Assembly: GCA_023386885.1 (NCBI GenBank)
Contig: JAEWIX010000032.1
Span: 1-37,128 of the forward strand
Length of the DNA: 37,128 bases
Reading direction: 5' to 3'
Source of the DNA: Pseudomonadota bacterium
GTDB lineage: Bacteria > Pseudomonadota > Alphaproteobacteria > Rhizobiales > Xanthobacteraceae
Of this stretch, positions 23,421-30,542 are shown piece after piece; position 1 is the stretch's first letter; each line of letters begins with the position of its first letter. Under the pieces are notes generated by a model. It was not told where the DNA came from. It ran no database searches and was given only the letters and a program-made list of their open reading frames with translations. Position numbers and translations under genes: made by a program.

Positions 23421-23534
23421 GCGAACTTCTGAACCCGGGCCACACCAGAATCATAAAATTGTAGTGTCCTTCGAATCCGAAGTTCGCTCACGGCCGCGCT
23501 GTAGGCTGAGGCGAACTTCGGGTTCGGGACATTA
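23421..23534. repeat. Triplicated short element forming an inverted repeat in the yajC-secD spacer
   Basis: Three copies of a GCGAACTTC(T/G)G(A/G)(T/A)... element: 23421-23436 (plus), 23472-23487 (inverted) and 23511-23527 (plus). Copies two and three extend to arms of about 28 bases (from GTGTCC at 23465 to GGACAT near 23532) with a loop of roughly 20. The RNA leaving yajC toward secD would form a long stem here. No T-tract follows, so it is not a standard terminator. Confidence 0.75.
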
Positions 23535-23550
23535 AATAAAAGAAGCGCGA

Positions 23551-23922
23551 TCAGCTCGCGGACGCGCTGTCCTTGTCCTTCGTGTCGCCCTTCTCCTTGG
23601 CGGGCTCGCCCTTGGTGCGGACGCCGGAGATCATCTGCCGCATCTGGCGGATGCGCACGCCGTCGGCGACCTCGACCTCGATCTGCTCATCGTCCACCAC
23701 CTTGGTGACCTTGCCGACCAGACCGCCGTTGGTGACCACGGTGTCGCCGCGGCGGACGTTCTTCACCAGATCGTTATGCTCCTTCACCTTCCGCTGCTGC
23801 GGACGCAGGATCAGGAAGTACATGATGACGAAGATCAGTGCGAAGGGCAGCAGCGACATCAGCATGCTGTTGGTGTCGCCAGCCGCGCCGGCAGCCTGAG
23901 CGAAGGCAGGGGTAATCAGCAT
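23551..23922 (-). CDS. yajC: Preprotein translocase subunit YajC
   Basis: 123 residues. One transmembrane helix (about 20-39, LMSLLPFALIFVIMYFLILR) followed by the invariant RPQQRK and a beta-rich domain with GDTVVTNGGLVGKV. The C-terminus is a charged, Lys-rich tail. YajC is a small partner of SecDF. AAGGA lies eight bases upstream of the ATG. It is the first gene of the yajC-secD-secF-Mth938-synthase string and is divergent from the DUF815 ATPase gene. Confidence 0.95.
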   Translation of the reverse strand: MLITPAFAQAAGAAGDTNSMLMSLLPFALIFVIMYFLILRPQQRKVKEHNDLVKNVRRGDTVVTNGGLVGKVTKVVDDEQIEVEVADGVRIRQMRQMISGVRTKGEPAKEKGDTKDKDSASAS

Positions 23923-24117
23923 CCGGAATTCCTTGTGAAATGGAGGCAGACCGGCGCGACGCGGCAGCGTCCGGGCCGGTTTCGGGCAAATTCGCGCGGA
24001 CTATAACGGCCACGGTTTCAATTGCAACGCTGCGGCGGGGGTGTTCTGCCCTCCCCAGCGCCCGGCTTGCAGCAGTCCCCGCAGGCCTTTAAGGGTGCTG
24101 CGTCAGGAACCCGGAAA
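23923..24117. promoter_or_regulatory. Divergent spacer between yajC and the DUF815 ATPase
   Basis: 195 bp that must hold promoters for both directions. No clear sigma-70 hexamers or palindrome stood out. The ATPase frame is open for 32 codons upstream of its chosen start, without family similarity. Confidence 0.35.
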
Positions 24118-25110
24118 ATGTCGAAAAAACCTAGCAAAAAGCCCTCCCGAACCACTCGCCCCGCCACCAAAGTCAAGTCCGCCGCCAAAGCCGCAACGGC
24201 CCGCGCCCGCGCGGCAAAACGTCCCTCGCCGCCAGCCGGCGACGACACCGCGGCTCGAATCGCCCACGCGCTGGAGACGATCGCCGCCCATCTCGCCAGC
24301 GGCAGCCCGGCGACCACCTCCCCGCAGGACATCGCCAAGGCCGAAGCCTTCATCTGGAACCCGGGCGGCCGACTGATCCCGGTGCCGAAGGTCAACCGCG
24401 TCGAACTCGGCCTGCTCAAGGGCGTCGACCGGATGCGCGACATCCTGATCGAGAACACCGAGCGCTTCGCCACCGGCCTGCCCGCCAACAACGCGCTGCT
24501 GTGGGGCGCGCGGGGCATGGGCAAGTCATCGCTGGTGAAGGCGGCGCACGCCAGCGTCAACGCGCGGCGCGACGTCAACGGCCGGCTCAAGCTGATCGAA
24601 ATTCATCGCGAGGACATCGAAAGCCTGCCGACGCTGATGGCGTTGCTGCGCGCCTCCGAGTTCATGTTCATCGTTTTCTGCGACGACCTGTCGTTCGACG
24701 GCAACGACGCGTCGTACAAGTCGCTGAAGGCGGTGCTGGAAGGCGGCATCGAGGGCCGTCCCGACAACGTCATCCTCTACGCGACATCGAACCGCCGCCA
24801 TCTGCTGGCGCGCGAGATGGTCGAGAACGAACGCTCCACCGCGATCAATCCCGGCGAAGCGGTCGAGGAAAAAGTGTCGCTGTCGGATCGCTTCGGGCTG
24901 TGGCTCGGCTTTCACAAGTGCAGCCAGGATGAATACCTCGCCATGGTGCGCGGCTATTGCGCTCACTTCGGCATCACACTCGACGACGAACAGCTCGAGC
25001 ATGAGGCGCTGGAGTGGTCGACCACGCGCGGCTCGCGCTCCGGCCGCGTCGCCTGGCAGTTCACGCAGGAACTCGCCGGCCGTCTCGGCGTGCGGCTCGC
25101 GACGAAGTAA
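24118..25110 (+). CDS. DUF815-family AAA ATPase
   Basis: 330 residues from the ATG at 24118, which fits a basic start MSKKPSKKPSR. Residues 1-40 are Lys/Ala/Pro rich and probably disordered. The AAA core has Walker A GARGMGKSS (130-138), Walker B FIVFCDDLSF (184-193) and a sensor-like ILYATSNRRHL. The order fits the DUF815 family (predicted ATPases common in Proteobacteria). The cellular role of this family is not known to me. It stands alone: divergent from yajC, and convergent with the alpha/beta-hydrolase gene with a single base between the stops. Confidence 0.87.
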   Translation: MSKKPSKKPSRTTRPATKVKSAAKAATARARAAKRPSPPAGDDTAARIAHALETIAAHLASGSPATTSPQDIAKAEAFIWNPGGRLIPVPKVNRVELGLLKGVDRMRDILIENTERFATGLPANNALLWGARGMGKSSLVKAAHASVNARRDVNGRLKLIEIHREDIESLPTLMALLRASEFMFIVFCDDLSFDGNDASYKSLKAVLEGGIEGRPDNVILYATSNRRHLLAREMVENERSTAINPGEAVEEKVSLSDRFGLWLGFHKCSQDEYLAMVRGYCAHFGITLDDEQLEHEALEWSTTRGSRSGRVAWQFTQELAGRLGVRLATK

Positions 25111-25111
25111 G

Positions 25112-25993
25112 TCAGGCCGGCATCGGCCGGCCCAGCTTCCGCTCAAGAACGGCCGATGGGGGCGGGAACGAGGCGATCTGATCGGCCAGCGCTTCCGGCG
25201 CGTCGATGGCAACGAATGTTCTGGCGTCGGGCAGTTCAATCAGCTCGGCGCCGCGGAAGGCCTGCTGAAGCCGTCGGCCGAGATCGAACTTGAACGCATA
25301 ATCCGCGGTGCCCCAGACAATTCGAACCGACCCCGAAAAGTTTTTCAGCCGGGTCGAGACATCGAGCAACTCGCGCGGATTCATCGCCCGCAGGAAGCGA
25401 ACGGCATCCCGACGAATCCGCACGTTCGTGAGAGCCGGCTCGATCCACGATCTTGTCTGCGCGGCATCCAGTCGCTTCGCCAGAAGGCCGAAACCCAACG
25501 GCGAATGACGAATACCACGGAGGCGCATGGGAAGCAGGTTGGCTTTCATCCGCCACTCGCCCTTGAGCAGCCGGAAAACGACATTGAAGGGAAACGGCGG
25601 AAACGTATCGAACGCGTCGCAGTTCGTCAGCACCACGCGGCCGATCCGGCACGGGTCCATGTCAATCGCGAACTGGGCAAGCGCTCCGCCGGTGTCGTTG
25701 CCGACCAGCGTGACATCGGTGAGATCGAGCGCCTCGAGGAATGACAGGATCAGCCGGGCAACCCCGCGCGGCGACTGATCCGCATCGGGGTGCATCGGCA
25801 GCCGATGCGCGCCGAGCGGCCAGTCGGGCGCGTAGGACCGGATGCCCCGGGCCGCGAGGAGATCGGCAACGCCAGACCATACCGTGCCATCGACGAGAAA
25901 AGCGTGGACGAACACCACCGGAGGGGCGCCTGCCCGCTCGGGTCCGGTCATACGGTAGTTGATGGAGCCGCTGGGAAGATCGATCGTCGGCAT
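25112..25993 (-). CDS. Alpha/beta-hydrolase fold protein with Asp at the nucleophile position
   Basis: 293 residues from the ATG at 25993, which has AGGAGG five bases upstream. The fold is clear: VVFVHAFLVDGTVW (oxyanion region), nucleophile elbow VGNDTGG with D100, and a GTADYAFKFD block near the acid position. Asp nucleophiles occur in haloalkane dehalogenases and epoxide hydrolases. The expected catalytic His near the C-terminus is not there: the region reads DARTFVAIDAPEAL where most relatives have GHF. So activity is uncertain, or a distinct subfamily chemistry applies. It is divergent from a TetR gene across a 65-bp spacer with an operator-like palindrome, so that TetR protein probably controls it. 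Confidence 0.82.
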   Translation of the reverse strand: MPTIDLPSGSINYRMTGPERAGAPPVVFVHAFLVDGTVWSGVADLLAARGIRSYAPDWPLGAHRLPMHPDADQSPRGVARLILSFLEALDLTDVTLVGNDTGGALAQFAIDMDPCRIGRVVLTNCDAFDTFPPFPFNVVFRLLKGEWRMKANLLPMRLRGIRHSPLGFGLLAKRLDAAQTRSWIEPALTNVRIRRDAVRFLRAMNPRELLDVSTRLKNFSGSVRIVWGTADYAFKFDLGRRLQQAFRGAELIELPDARTFVAIDAPEALADQIASFPPPSAVLERKLGRPMPA

Positions 25994-26023
25994 GTGAGCC
26001 TCCTTTGACTTCGCAGACAAGAA

Positions 26024-26040
26024 ACATACAATGTGTATGT
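26024..26040. promoter_or_regulatory. Perfect 7-3-7 inverted repeat, candidate TetR operator
   Basis: ACATACA-ATG-TGTATGT in the 65-bp spacer between the hydrolase and the TetR gene. Arms match perfectly. It lies 18 bp before the TetR start and 30 bp before the hydrolase start, so one bound dimer could block both promoters. Binding is inferred, not shown. Confidence 0.7.
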
Positions 26041-26044
26041 AATT

Positions 26045-26059
26045 TACAGGCAGACTGTA
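26045..26059. promoter_or_regulatory. Second short inverted repeat at the TetR start
   Basis: TACAG-GCAGA-CTGTA: 5-bp arms with a 5-bp centre, ending on the first base of the TetR ATG. It differs from the 7-3-7 site and could be a secondary autoregulatory site or chance. Confidence 0.35.
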
Positions 26060-26664
26060 TGAAAAGACCACGGCGGACGCAAGCGGATCGAACGGCGGCA
26101 ACCCGCACGGCCCTGATCCGGGCCGGCCGGACCCTCTTTGCCTTGCACGGCTTCGCCGGTGTCGGCACCGAAACGCTGGTTCGTGAGGCAGGCGTCAGCC
26201 GGGGCGCGCTCTATCACCAGTTCGGCGACAAGACAGGGCTGTTCGCCGACGTCCTTGCCGACATCGAAGGCGACGTGGCGCGAGACCTTGCGGCGGCAAT
26301 GCGTGCGGGCGACGCAAGTGACTTCGTTGCTGCGATGATGCGGGCCGTCGATGCCTGGCTCGATGCCTGCGAGAGTCCGGAAGTGCAGCGGGTCGTCCTG
26401 ATCGACGGCCCGTCCGTGCTGGGCTGGGCACGCTGGCGCGAAATCTGCCAGCTCCACATTCTCGGATTGATCGAAGCCGTGCTCGCCAAGGGCATGGAAG
26501 ACGGCAAGCTGCACCCGCTGCCCGCCAGACCGTTAGCGCATATCCTGCTCGCCATCGCGGATGAGGCGGCGCTGTATGTGCACACGGGCCGCGATCGAAT
26601 CGCGGCCCGTGCAGAAATCATCCAGATTATCGAGCCTTTGATCCGGGCACTCGTCAAACCCTGA
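26059..26664 (+). CDS. TetR/AcrR-family transcriptional regulator
   Basis: 201 residues from the ATG at 26059 (MKRPRRTQADRTAATR). The N-terminal helix-turn-helix is typical: TETLVREAGVSRGALYHQFG at about residues 36-55, followed by DKTGLFADVLADIE. The C-terminal ligand domain (helical, with WARWREICQLHILG) resembles a TetR subgroup with a conserved C-terminal domain; its ligand cannot be told. The frame is open 18 codons upstream but those lie over the operator-like palindromes. Likely represses itself and the divergent alpha/beta-hydrolase. Confidence 0.9.
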   Translation: MKRPRRTQADRTAATRTALIRAGRTLFALHGFAGVGTETLVREAGVSRGALYHQFGDKTGLFADVLADIEGDVARDLAAAMRAGDASDFVAAMMRAVDAWLDACESPEVQRVVLIDGPSVLGWARWREICQLHILGLIEAVLAKGMEDGKLHPLPARPLAHILLAIADEAALYVHTGRDRIAARAEIIQIIEPLIRALVKP

Positions 26665-26700
26665 CGGTCACCGCATCACCCGTATCCGGGATGGAGGGCC

Positions 26701-28104
26701 TTACGCGCCGTTGAGGAACTTGAGCGGGTCCACCGGCGTCGAGCCCTTGCGGATCTCGAAGTGCAGTTGCGGCGAGCCCGCTTCGCCGGACTGGCCGGAC
26801 TTGGCGATGACCTGACCGCGCTTGATGCTCTCGCCGCGCTTCACCAGCAGCTGACTGGCGTGGGCATACGCCGTCACATAGCCGTTGGAGTGTCGCACGA
26901 GAACGAGATTGCCGTAGCCCTTCAACTCGTTGCCGGCATAGGCGACGACGCCGTCCTCGGCGGCCTTCACCGGCGTGCCTTCCGGCACCGCGACGTTGAT
27001 GCCGTCATTGGCCTTGCCGTTAGTCTTAGCGCCGTAGGCGGTGACGACGCGGCCACGCACCGGCCAGCGGAAGGTCGGCAATGCACCGGTCGCCTCGGCC
27101 GACTTGACCGGCGACGGCGCGGCAGCGGCGGCCGGGGTTTCGGTGGCGCTGGCGAGCCGCGCCTTCTGCACCGGTTCGGTCGGCGCCTGCGCGACATGCA
27201 CCGGCGCGGGCTGCGCGGGAGCCGACGGCGCGGTGGCGCCGAGTTGCGCCGGCGGCGCACCCGTCGCGACTGGCGCGGCAGCCGCAACCTTGCGGCCCGG
27301 CACCACGATCTTGCTGCCGATCTTGAGCTGCGCGGTCGGCGACATGTGATTGGCACGCGCGAGTTCCGCGACCGAGACGTGGTTGCGGCGAGAGATGCTC
27401 ATCAGCGTATCGCCGCGATTGACGTAGTGCGTACCCGCGACGGCGGGTGCCGGAGCAGCCGCAGCCACCTTCGGCGCGGCGACGGGCGCCGGCTGCGCAT
27501 GCGCGGTGTGCCGCGAGGGAATGATCAACTGCTGGCCGGGACGCAGCGCGCGCGGTCCCTTGTAGCCGTTGGCGCGTAGGATCTCCGCCGACGACACGTT
27601 GTAGCGCCGCGACAGGCCCTCCAGCGTATCGCTGGTGCCGACGATGATGGTGGTGCCGTTGCCGTGCGAGGGCGCGGCATGATGGGCCGGCGCGGCGGCG
27701 ACCGAACGCTGCGCCACGGTTCCGGTGGATTCGATGCGCGGACGGGCCGGCGGATCGTAGGAACTCATGCCGCGTCCGCCGCCCGAGGTGCCAGACGCCG
27801 CCGGATAGCTCGGATAGCTCTGCGGCGCCGACACCGGCGGCGGCAAGGACGACGAGGAATATTGCTGTTGCGAGGGCTGCGGCCGGGAATACTGCGGCAG
27901 TTCCTGCCGCTCTACCCGCGGCGTCGGCGCCGCGTAAGGCGCACCGCGGACCGAACCGGTCGTCTCGCTACGAGAGTGGAAGGGATTGTCCGCAAATCGC
28001 GTGGACATGTCGGCGCTGCAACCAGCGACACCGATCGACATCACCGCCAGCACCGCCACCTGCGGAACTCGGCGGGAGCAAAGCAACTCGACTACCCGGG
28101 ACAT
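26701..28104 (-). CDS. nlpD: NlpD/EnvC-like lipoprotein: two LysM domains and a degenerate M23 domain
   Basis: 467 residues. Lipoprotein signal with lipobox VAGC (Cys29). A Pro/Ser/Gln-rich linker follows, then LysM 1 (about 151-197) and LysM 2 (225-270), which bind peptidoglycan, a second Ala/Pro linker, and a M23 domain (345-463). Zinc ligands of active M23 peptidases are mostly lost: the H-x3-D pair is N366/N370 (NDGIN) and the HxH is Q446/H448 (PQLHFEI). Such dead domains in E. coli NlpD and EnvC activate cell-wall amidases during division. The gene order surE, pcm, nlpD is the same as in E. coli. So activation of an amidase, not cleavage, is the likely role. Confidence 0.9.
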   Translation of the reverse strand: MSRVVELLCSRRVPQVAVLAVMSIGVAGCSADMSTRFADNPFHSRSETTGSVRGAPYAAPTPRVERQELPQYSRPQPSQQQYSSSSLPPPVSAPQSYPSYPAASGTSGGGRGMSSYDPPARPRIESTGTVAQRSVAAAPAHHAAPSHGNGTTIIVGTSDTLEGLSRRYNVSSAEILRANGYKGPRALRPGQQLIIPSRHTAHAQPAPVAAPKVAAAAPAPAVAGTHYVNRGDTLMSISRRNHVSVAELARANHMSPTAQLKIGSKIVVPGRKVAAAAPVATGAPPAQLGATAPSAPAQPAPVHVAQAPTEPVQKARLASATETPAAAAAPSPVKSAEATGALPTFRWPVRGRVVTAYGAKTNGKANDGINVAVPEGTPVKAAEDGVVAYAGNELKGYGNLVLVRHSNGYVTAYAHASQLLVKRGESIKRGQVIAKSGQSGEAGSPQLHFEIRKGSTPVDPLKFLNGA

Positions 28105-28218
28105 GGTTACTCACTCATACGCAACACGACTAGGAATTTGAGTAAACACGCGGGCAGTAAACAAGGCTTTAAGTCCGCCAAATTTGATTCACCATTTCAT
28201 TGTTTCGACAGACTGCCG
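28105..28218. promoter_or_regulatory. Spacer between pcm and nlpD
   Basis: 114 bp, more AT-rich than its surroundings. On the minus strand it contains two GTTTACT direct repeats (in TTGTTTACTGCCC and GTGTTTACTC). A separate nlpD promoter here is plausible; I could not fix its hexamers. Confidence 0.35.
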
Positions 28219-28869
28219 CTACATTTCGCGCGCAAGGCCCGGCAGTGCCGGCACGAAACGCACGTCGAACAATTCGCGACGATCGAAGCCATCCGCGGAC
28301 GGCGTGATGCGCACCAGGGTCTGCCGTCCATGCGGCGGGCCGACCGGTGCGACCATGATGCCGTCCGACAGCAACCGCTCCGTCAGCGACGGTGGAATGT
28401 CAGGCAATGCCGCGGTGACGATGATGCGATCGAAGACGCCGAGATCGGCCGGCAGCGCAAGACCATCCGCCAGCATCACCTCGACATTGTCGCAATGAAG
28501 CCGCGCCAATCGCTTGCGCGCACTGTCCGCCAGCGTGCGGTAGCGCTCGACGCTGACCACATGGGCGCACAGCCGCGCCAGCACCGCCGCCTGATAACCC
28601 GAGCCGGTGCCGATCTCGAGCACGCGATGATCGCGCCGCAACTGCAGCTGCTCGGTCATGTAGGCGACGACGAACGGCTGGCTGATGGTCTGCCCGCAGG
28701 CGATGCCGAGCGCGGTGTCGCGCCAGGCCGCGTCGCGATCCGCCGGATCGACGAAGGCATCGCGCGGCACCTCCTCCATCGCGCGCAGCACCGCCTGATC
28801 GCTGATGCCGCGACGGCGCAGGCCGAGCTGAAACAGCATCTTCTCCGGCGGATTCTCGGCAGGTGACAT
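28219..28869 (-). CDS. pcm: Protein-L-isoaspartate O-methyltransferase
   Basis: 216 residues from the ATG at 28869, which has GAGG six bases before it; an ATG eight codons upstream has no clear site. Family motifs: IACGQTISQPFVVAYM, the SAM-binding VLEIGTGSGYQAAVLA, then VSVERY and the C-terminal blocks LSDGIMVAPVG. It methylates isoaspartyl residues from SAM to start their repair. It sits between surE and nlpD as in many Proteobacteria, but with an oppositely oriented response regulator between it and surE. Confidence 0.92.
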   Translation of the reverse strand: MSPAENPPEKMLFQLGLRRRGISDQAVLRAMEEVPRDAFVDPADRDAAWRDTALGIACGQTISQPFVVAYMTEQLQLRRDHRVLEIGTGSGYQAAVLARLCAHVVSVERYRTLADSARKRLARLHCDNVEVMLADGLALPADLGVFDRIIVTAALPDIPPSLTERLLSDGIMVAPVGPPHGRQTLVRITPSADGFDRRELFDVRFVPALPGLAREM

Positions 28870-29122
28870 GACGGCCTCGCAGAACTCATCCAACCGGAGC
28901 GACGGCCGTGCCGTATCGATATCCGCCGCCGCGCCCGATCGTGCGCGACTATATCGCGGACAAGTTTATAGAATTTCTGCGCCCGGCGCTGGCTGCCGCT
29001 TTATGCGGCACTGCGCGTGAACGCACCGCAGCACAAGGCCCTCGCAGTTCGGCGCGTCATCGTGTTGCTTTTGGTTCCGTTATTTGCGACTTTCCCGCCA
29101 CACTGATTAAAGGGCTTCCCCC
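28870..29122. promoter_or_regulatory. Divergent spacer between pcm and the response regulator
   Basis: 253 bp. A plus-strand reading of about 72 codons (28908-29126) is open but shows no family likeness and looks like chance. I searched by eye for the GGAAC...GTT pattern of the alphaproteobacterial general stress sigma factor and did not find a convincing one. Confidence 0.35.
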
Positions 29123-29500
29123 ATGACTGCGTCGAGGCCACCGGGCGGTTCGGTCTTTCTCGTCGAAGACGAAACCATGATCCGGATGATGGTCGCGGAA
29201 ATGCTGGTCGATCTCGGCTACCGCATTGCCGGCGAAGCCGGAGACGTGGACGAGGCCCTGCGACTGATCGAAACCGTCGATTTCGACATCGCGCTGCTCG
29301 ACGTCAACGTCAACGGCAAGGTGGTGACGCCGGTGGCTCGCGCTATCGCCGCGCGCAAGTGCCCGTTCATTTTCGCCACCGGCTACGGCACGCAGGGCAT
29401 GCCGGAAGAATTTCGCGGCCGCCCCGCGTTGCAGAAGCCGTTCCAGATGGAAACGCTGGCGCGCATGATCGAGGACGCGCTGAAAAGGCCTGCGGCCTGA
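29123..29500 (+). CDS. Single-domain response regulator of the FAT-GUY type
   Basis: 125 residues, only a receiver domain. Phosphoacceptor D60 (ALLDVNVNG), acidic pocket E15/D16/E17 (VEDE), switch T85 and K104 (LQKPF) are present. The sequence PFIFATGYG is the FAT-GUY motif of a set of alphaproteobacterial stand-alone receivers linked to general stress signalling. There is no output domain, so it acts by phosphotransfer or protein contact. It has its own transcription, inserted between surE and pcm on the opposite strand; no kinase is adjacent. Confidence 0.88.
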   Translation: MTASRPPGGSVFLVEDETMIRMMVAEMLVDLGYRIAGEAGDVDEALRLIETVDFDIALLDVNVNGKVVTPVARAIAARKCPFIFATGYGTQGMPEEFRGRPALQKPFQMETLARMIEDALKRPAA

Positions 29501-29528
29501 TCGGATCATGGATTAAGACTGCGCGGCG

Positions 29529-29566
29529 ACGTCATCCTGAAGTGGCGATGCATTTGCATCGCCACT
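29529..29566. repeat. Degenerate family B repeat with a perfect 12-bp hairpin
   Basis: ACGTCATCCTGAAG resembles the left arm of the family B repeats. It runs into AGTGGCGATGCA-TT-TGCATCGCCACT (29541-29566), a perfect 12-bp inverted repeat. It lies in the 85-bp gap between the convergent response regulator and surE genes, so it could end or protect both messages. No T-tract. Confidence 0.7.
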
Positions 29567-29585
29567 CGAAAGATCGCCGCTATCG

Positions 29586-30353
29586 TTACTTCAGCGTCGC
29601 CGCCAACGTTTCGGAAAACGCCTCGTCGGTGCGGTTGAGCCGCAGCGGCGTCACCGAGATATAATTCGCGGCGAGTGCGGCGAGATCGGTGCCGGCATCC
29701 GGCGTATCCATCATCGCCGCTCGTTCGAACCCGATCCAGAAGTACGGATTGCCGCGCCCGTCGTGGCGTTGATCGACTTTCAGGAAGCCGAGATTGCGCT
29801 TGCCCTGCCGCGTCACCTGCACGCCCGCGACGTCTTTCGGCGCGCAGGCCGGGAAGTTGATGTTGATGACGGTGTTCTTCGGCACGCCCGCCTCGATCAC
29901 CTTGCGGATGATGCGCGGGCCGTATTCGATGCCGGTGTCCCAGGTCGGATTGCTGCGCGTCTCGAACGAGAATTCCTGCGACAGCGCGAACGACGGCAGA
30001 CCAAGGATGGTGCCTTCCAGCGCGCCGGCGATGGTGCCGGAATAGACCACGTCCTCTGCGACGTTGCGGCCCTTGTTGACGCCGGACAGCACGAGGTCCG
30101 GCTGCTTGTCCTTGAGAATGTGGCGTGCGCCCATGATGACGCAATCGGTCGGCGTGCCGCGCACGGCAAAGCGCCGTTCGCCCACTTCGCGCAGCCGCAG
30201 CGGATCGTTCAGCGACAGCGAATGCGATACACCGGACTGATCGAGTTCGGGCGCGACGATCCAGACGTCGTCGGAGAGTGCCTTCGCGATCTGTTCGACG
30301 ATCTGCAGGCCCGGCGCGTGAATGCCGTCGTCATTGGTGCAAAGAATCCGCAT
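29586..30353 (-). CDS. surE: 5'/3'-nucleotidase SurE
   Basis: 255 residues. The metal site MRILCTNDDGIHAPGL (D8 and D9), VAPELDQSGVSHSLSL and the Asn of SGVNKGRNVAED are typical of SurE survival proteins, which remove phosphate from nucleoside monophosphates and short polyphosphates. AAGG lies seven bases ahead of the ATG. It is downstream of serS, separated by 189 bp that carry one family A arm and one family B repeat. Confidence 0.94.
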   Translation of the reverse strand: MRILCTNDDGIHAPGLQIVEQIAKALSDDVWIVAPELDQSGVSHSLSLNDPLRLREVGERRFAVRGTPTDCVIMGARHILKDKQPDLVLSGVNKGRNVAEDVVYSGTIAGALEGTILGLPSFALSQEFSFETRSNPTWDTGIEYGPRIIRKVIEAGVPKNTVININFPACAPKDVAGVQVTRQGKRNLGFLKVDQRHDGRGNPYFWIGFERAAMMDTPDAGTDLAALAANYISVTPLRLNRTDEAFSETLAATLK

Positions 30354-30373
30354 GTCTTGGCCTTATCTCTTTT

Positions 30374-30408
30374 CGTCATGGCCGGGTTTGTCCCGGCCAT
30401 CCATGTCT
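30374..30408. repeat. Family A repeat, single arm
   Basis: CGTCATGGCCGGGTTTGTCC and on to CCATGTC: one palindromic arm of the element seen complete at 5356-5446 and 31928-32016. The missing partner arm suggests a deletion or a minimal mobile unit. Confidence 0.75.
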
Positions 30409-30440
30409 TCTCTCTTAACGCGATGAAGTTGACCCGACGG

Positions 30441-30536
30441 CGTCATCCTGAGGTGCGCGCGACAAAGTCGCGAGCCTCGAAGGATGCGCCGTCGCCCTTC
30501 GAGGCATTGCTTCGCAATGCACCTCAGGGTGACGGC
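30441..30536. repeat. Compound palindromic intergenic repeat, family B, full copy
   Basis: Begins CGTCATCCTGAGGTGCG and ends CACCTCAGGGTGACGGC, with the inner pair GAGCCTCGAAGG/CCTTCGAGGC. Close relative of 14794-14886. It lies just past the serS stop and before surE. Confidence 0.85.
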
Positions 30537-30542
30537 CTCAAC

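Noticed and set aside
26673..26692. Possible terminator after the TetR gene
   Set aside because: The stem is bulged and short, with no T-tract on either strand.
29041..29122. General-stress sigma (EcfG-type) promoter before the response regulator
   Set aside because: GGAAC occurs only on the minus strand there and no GTT lies at the right spacing.
28908..29126. A 72-codon plus-strand reading before the response regulator
   Set aside because: No ribosome site, no family likeness, and it runs into the response regulator start; treated as chance.
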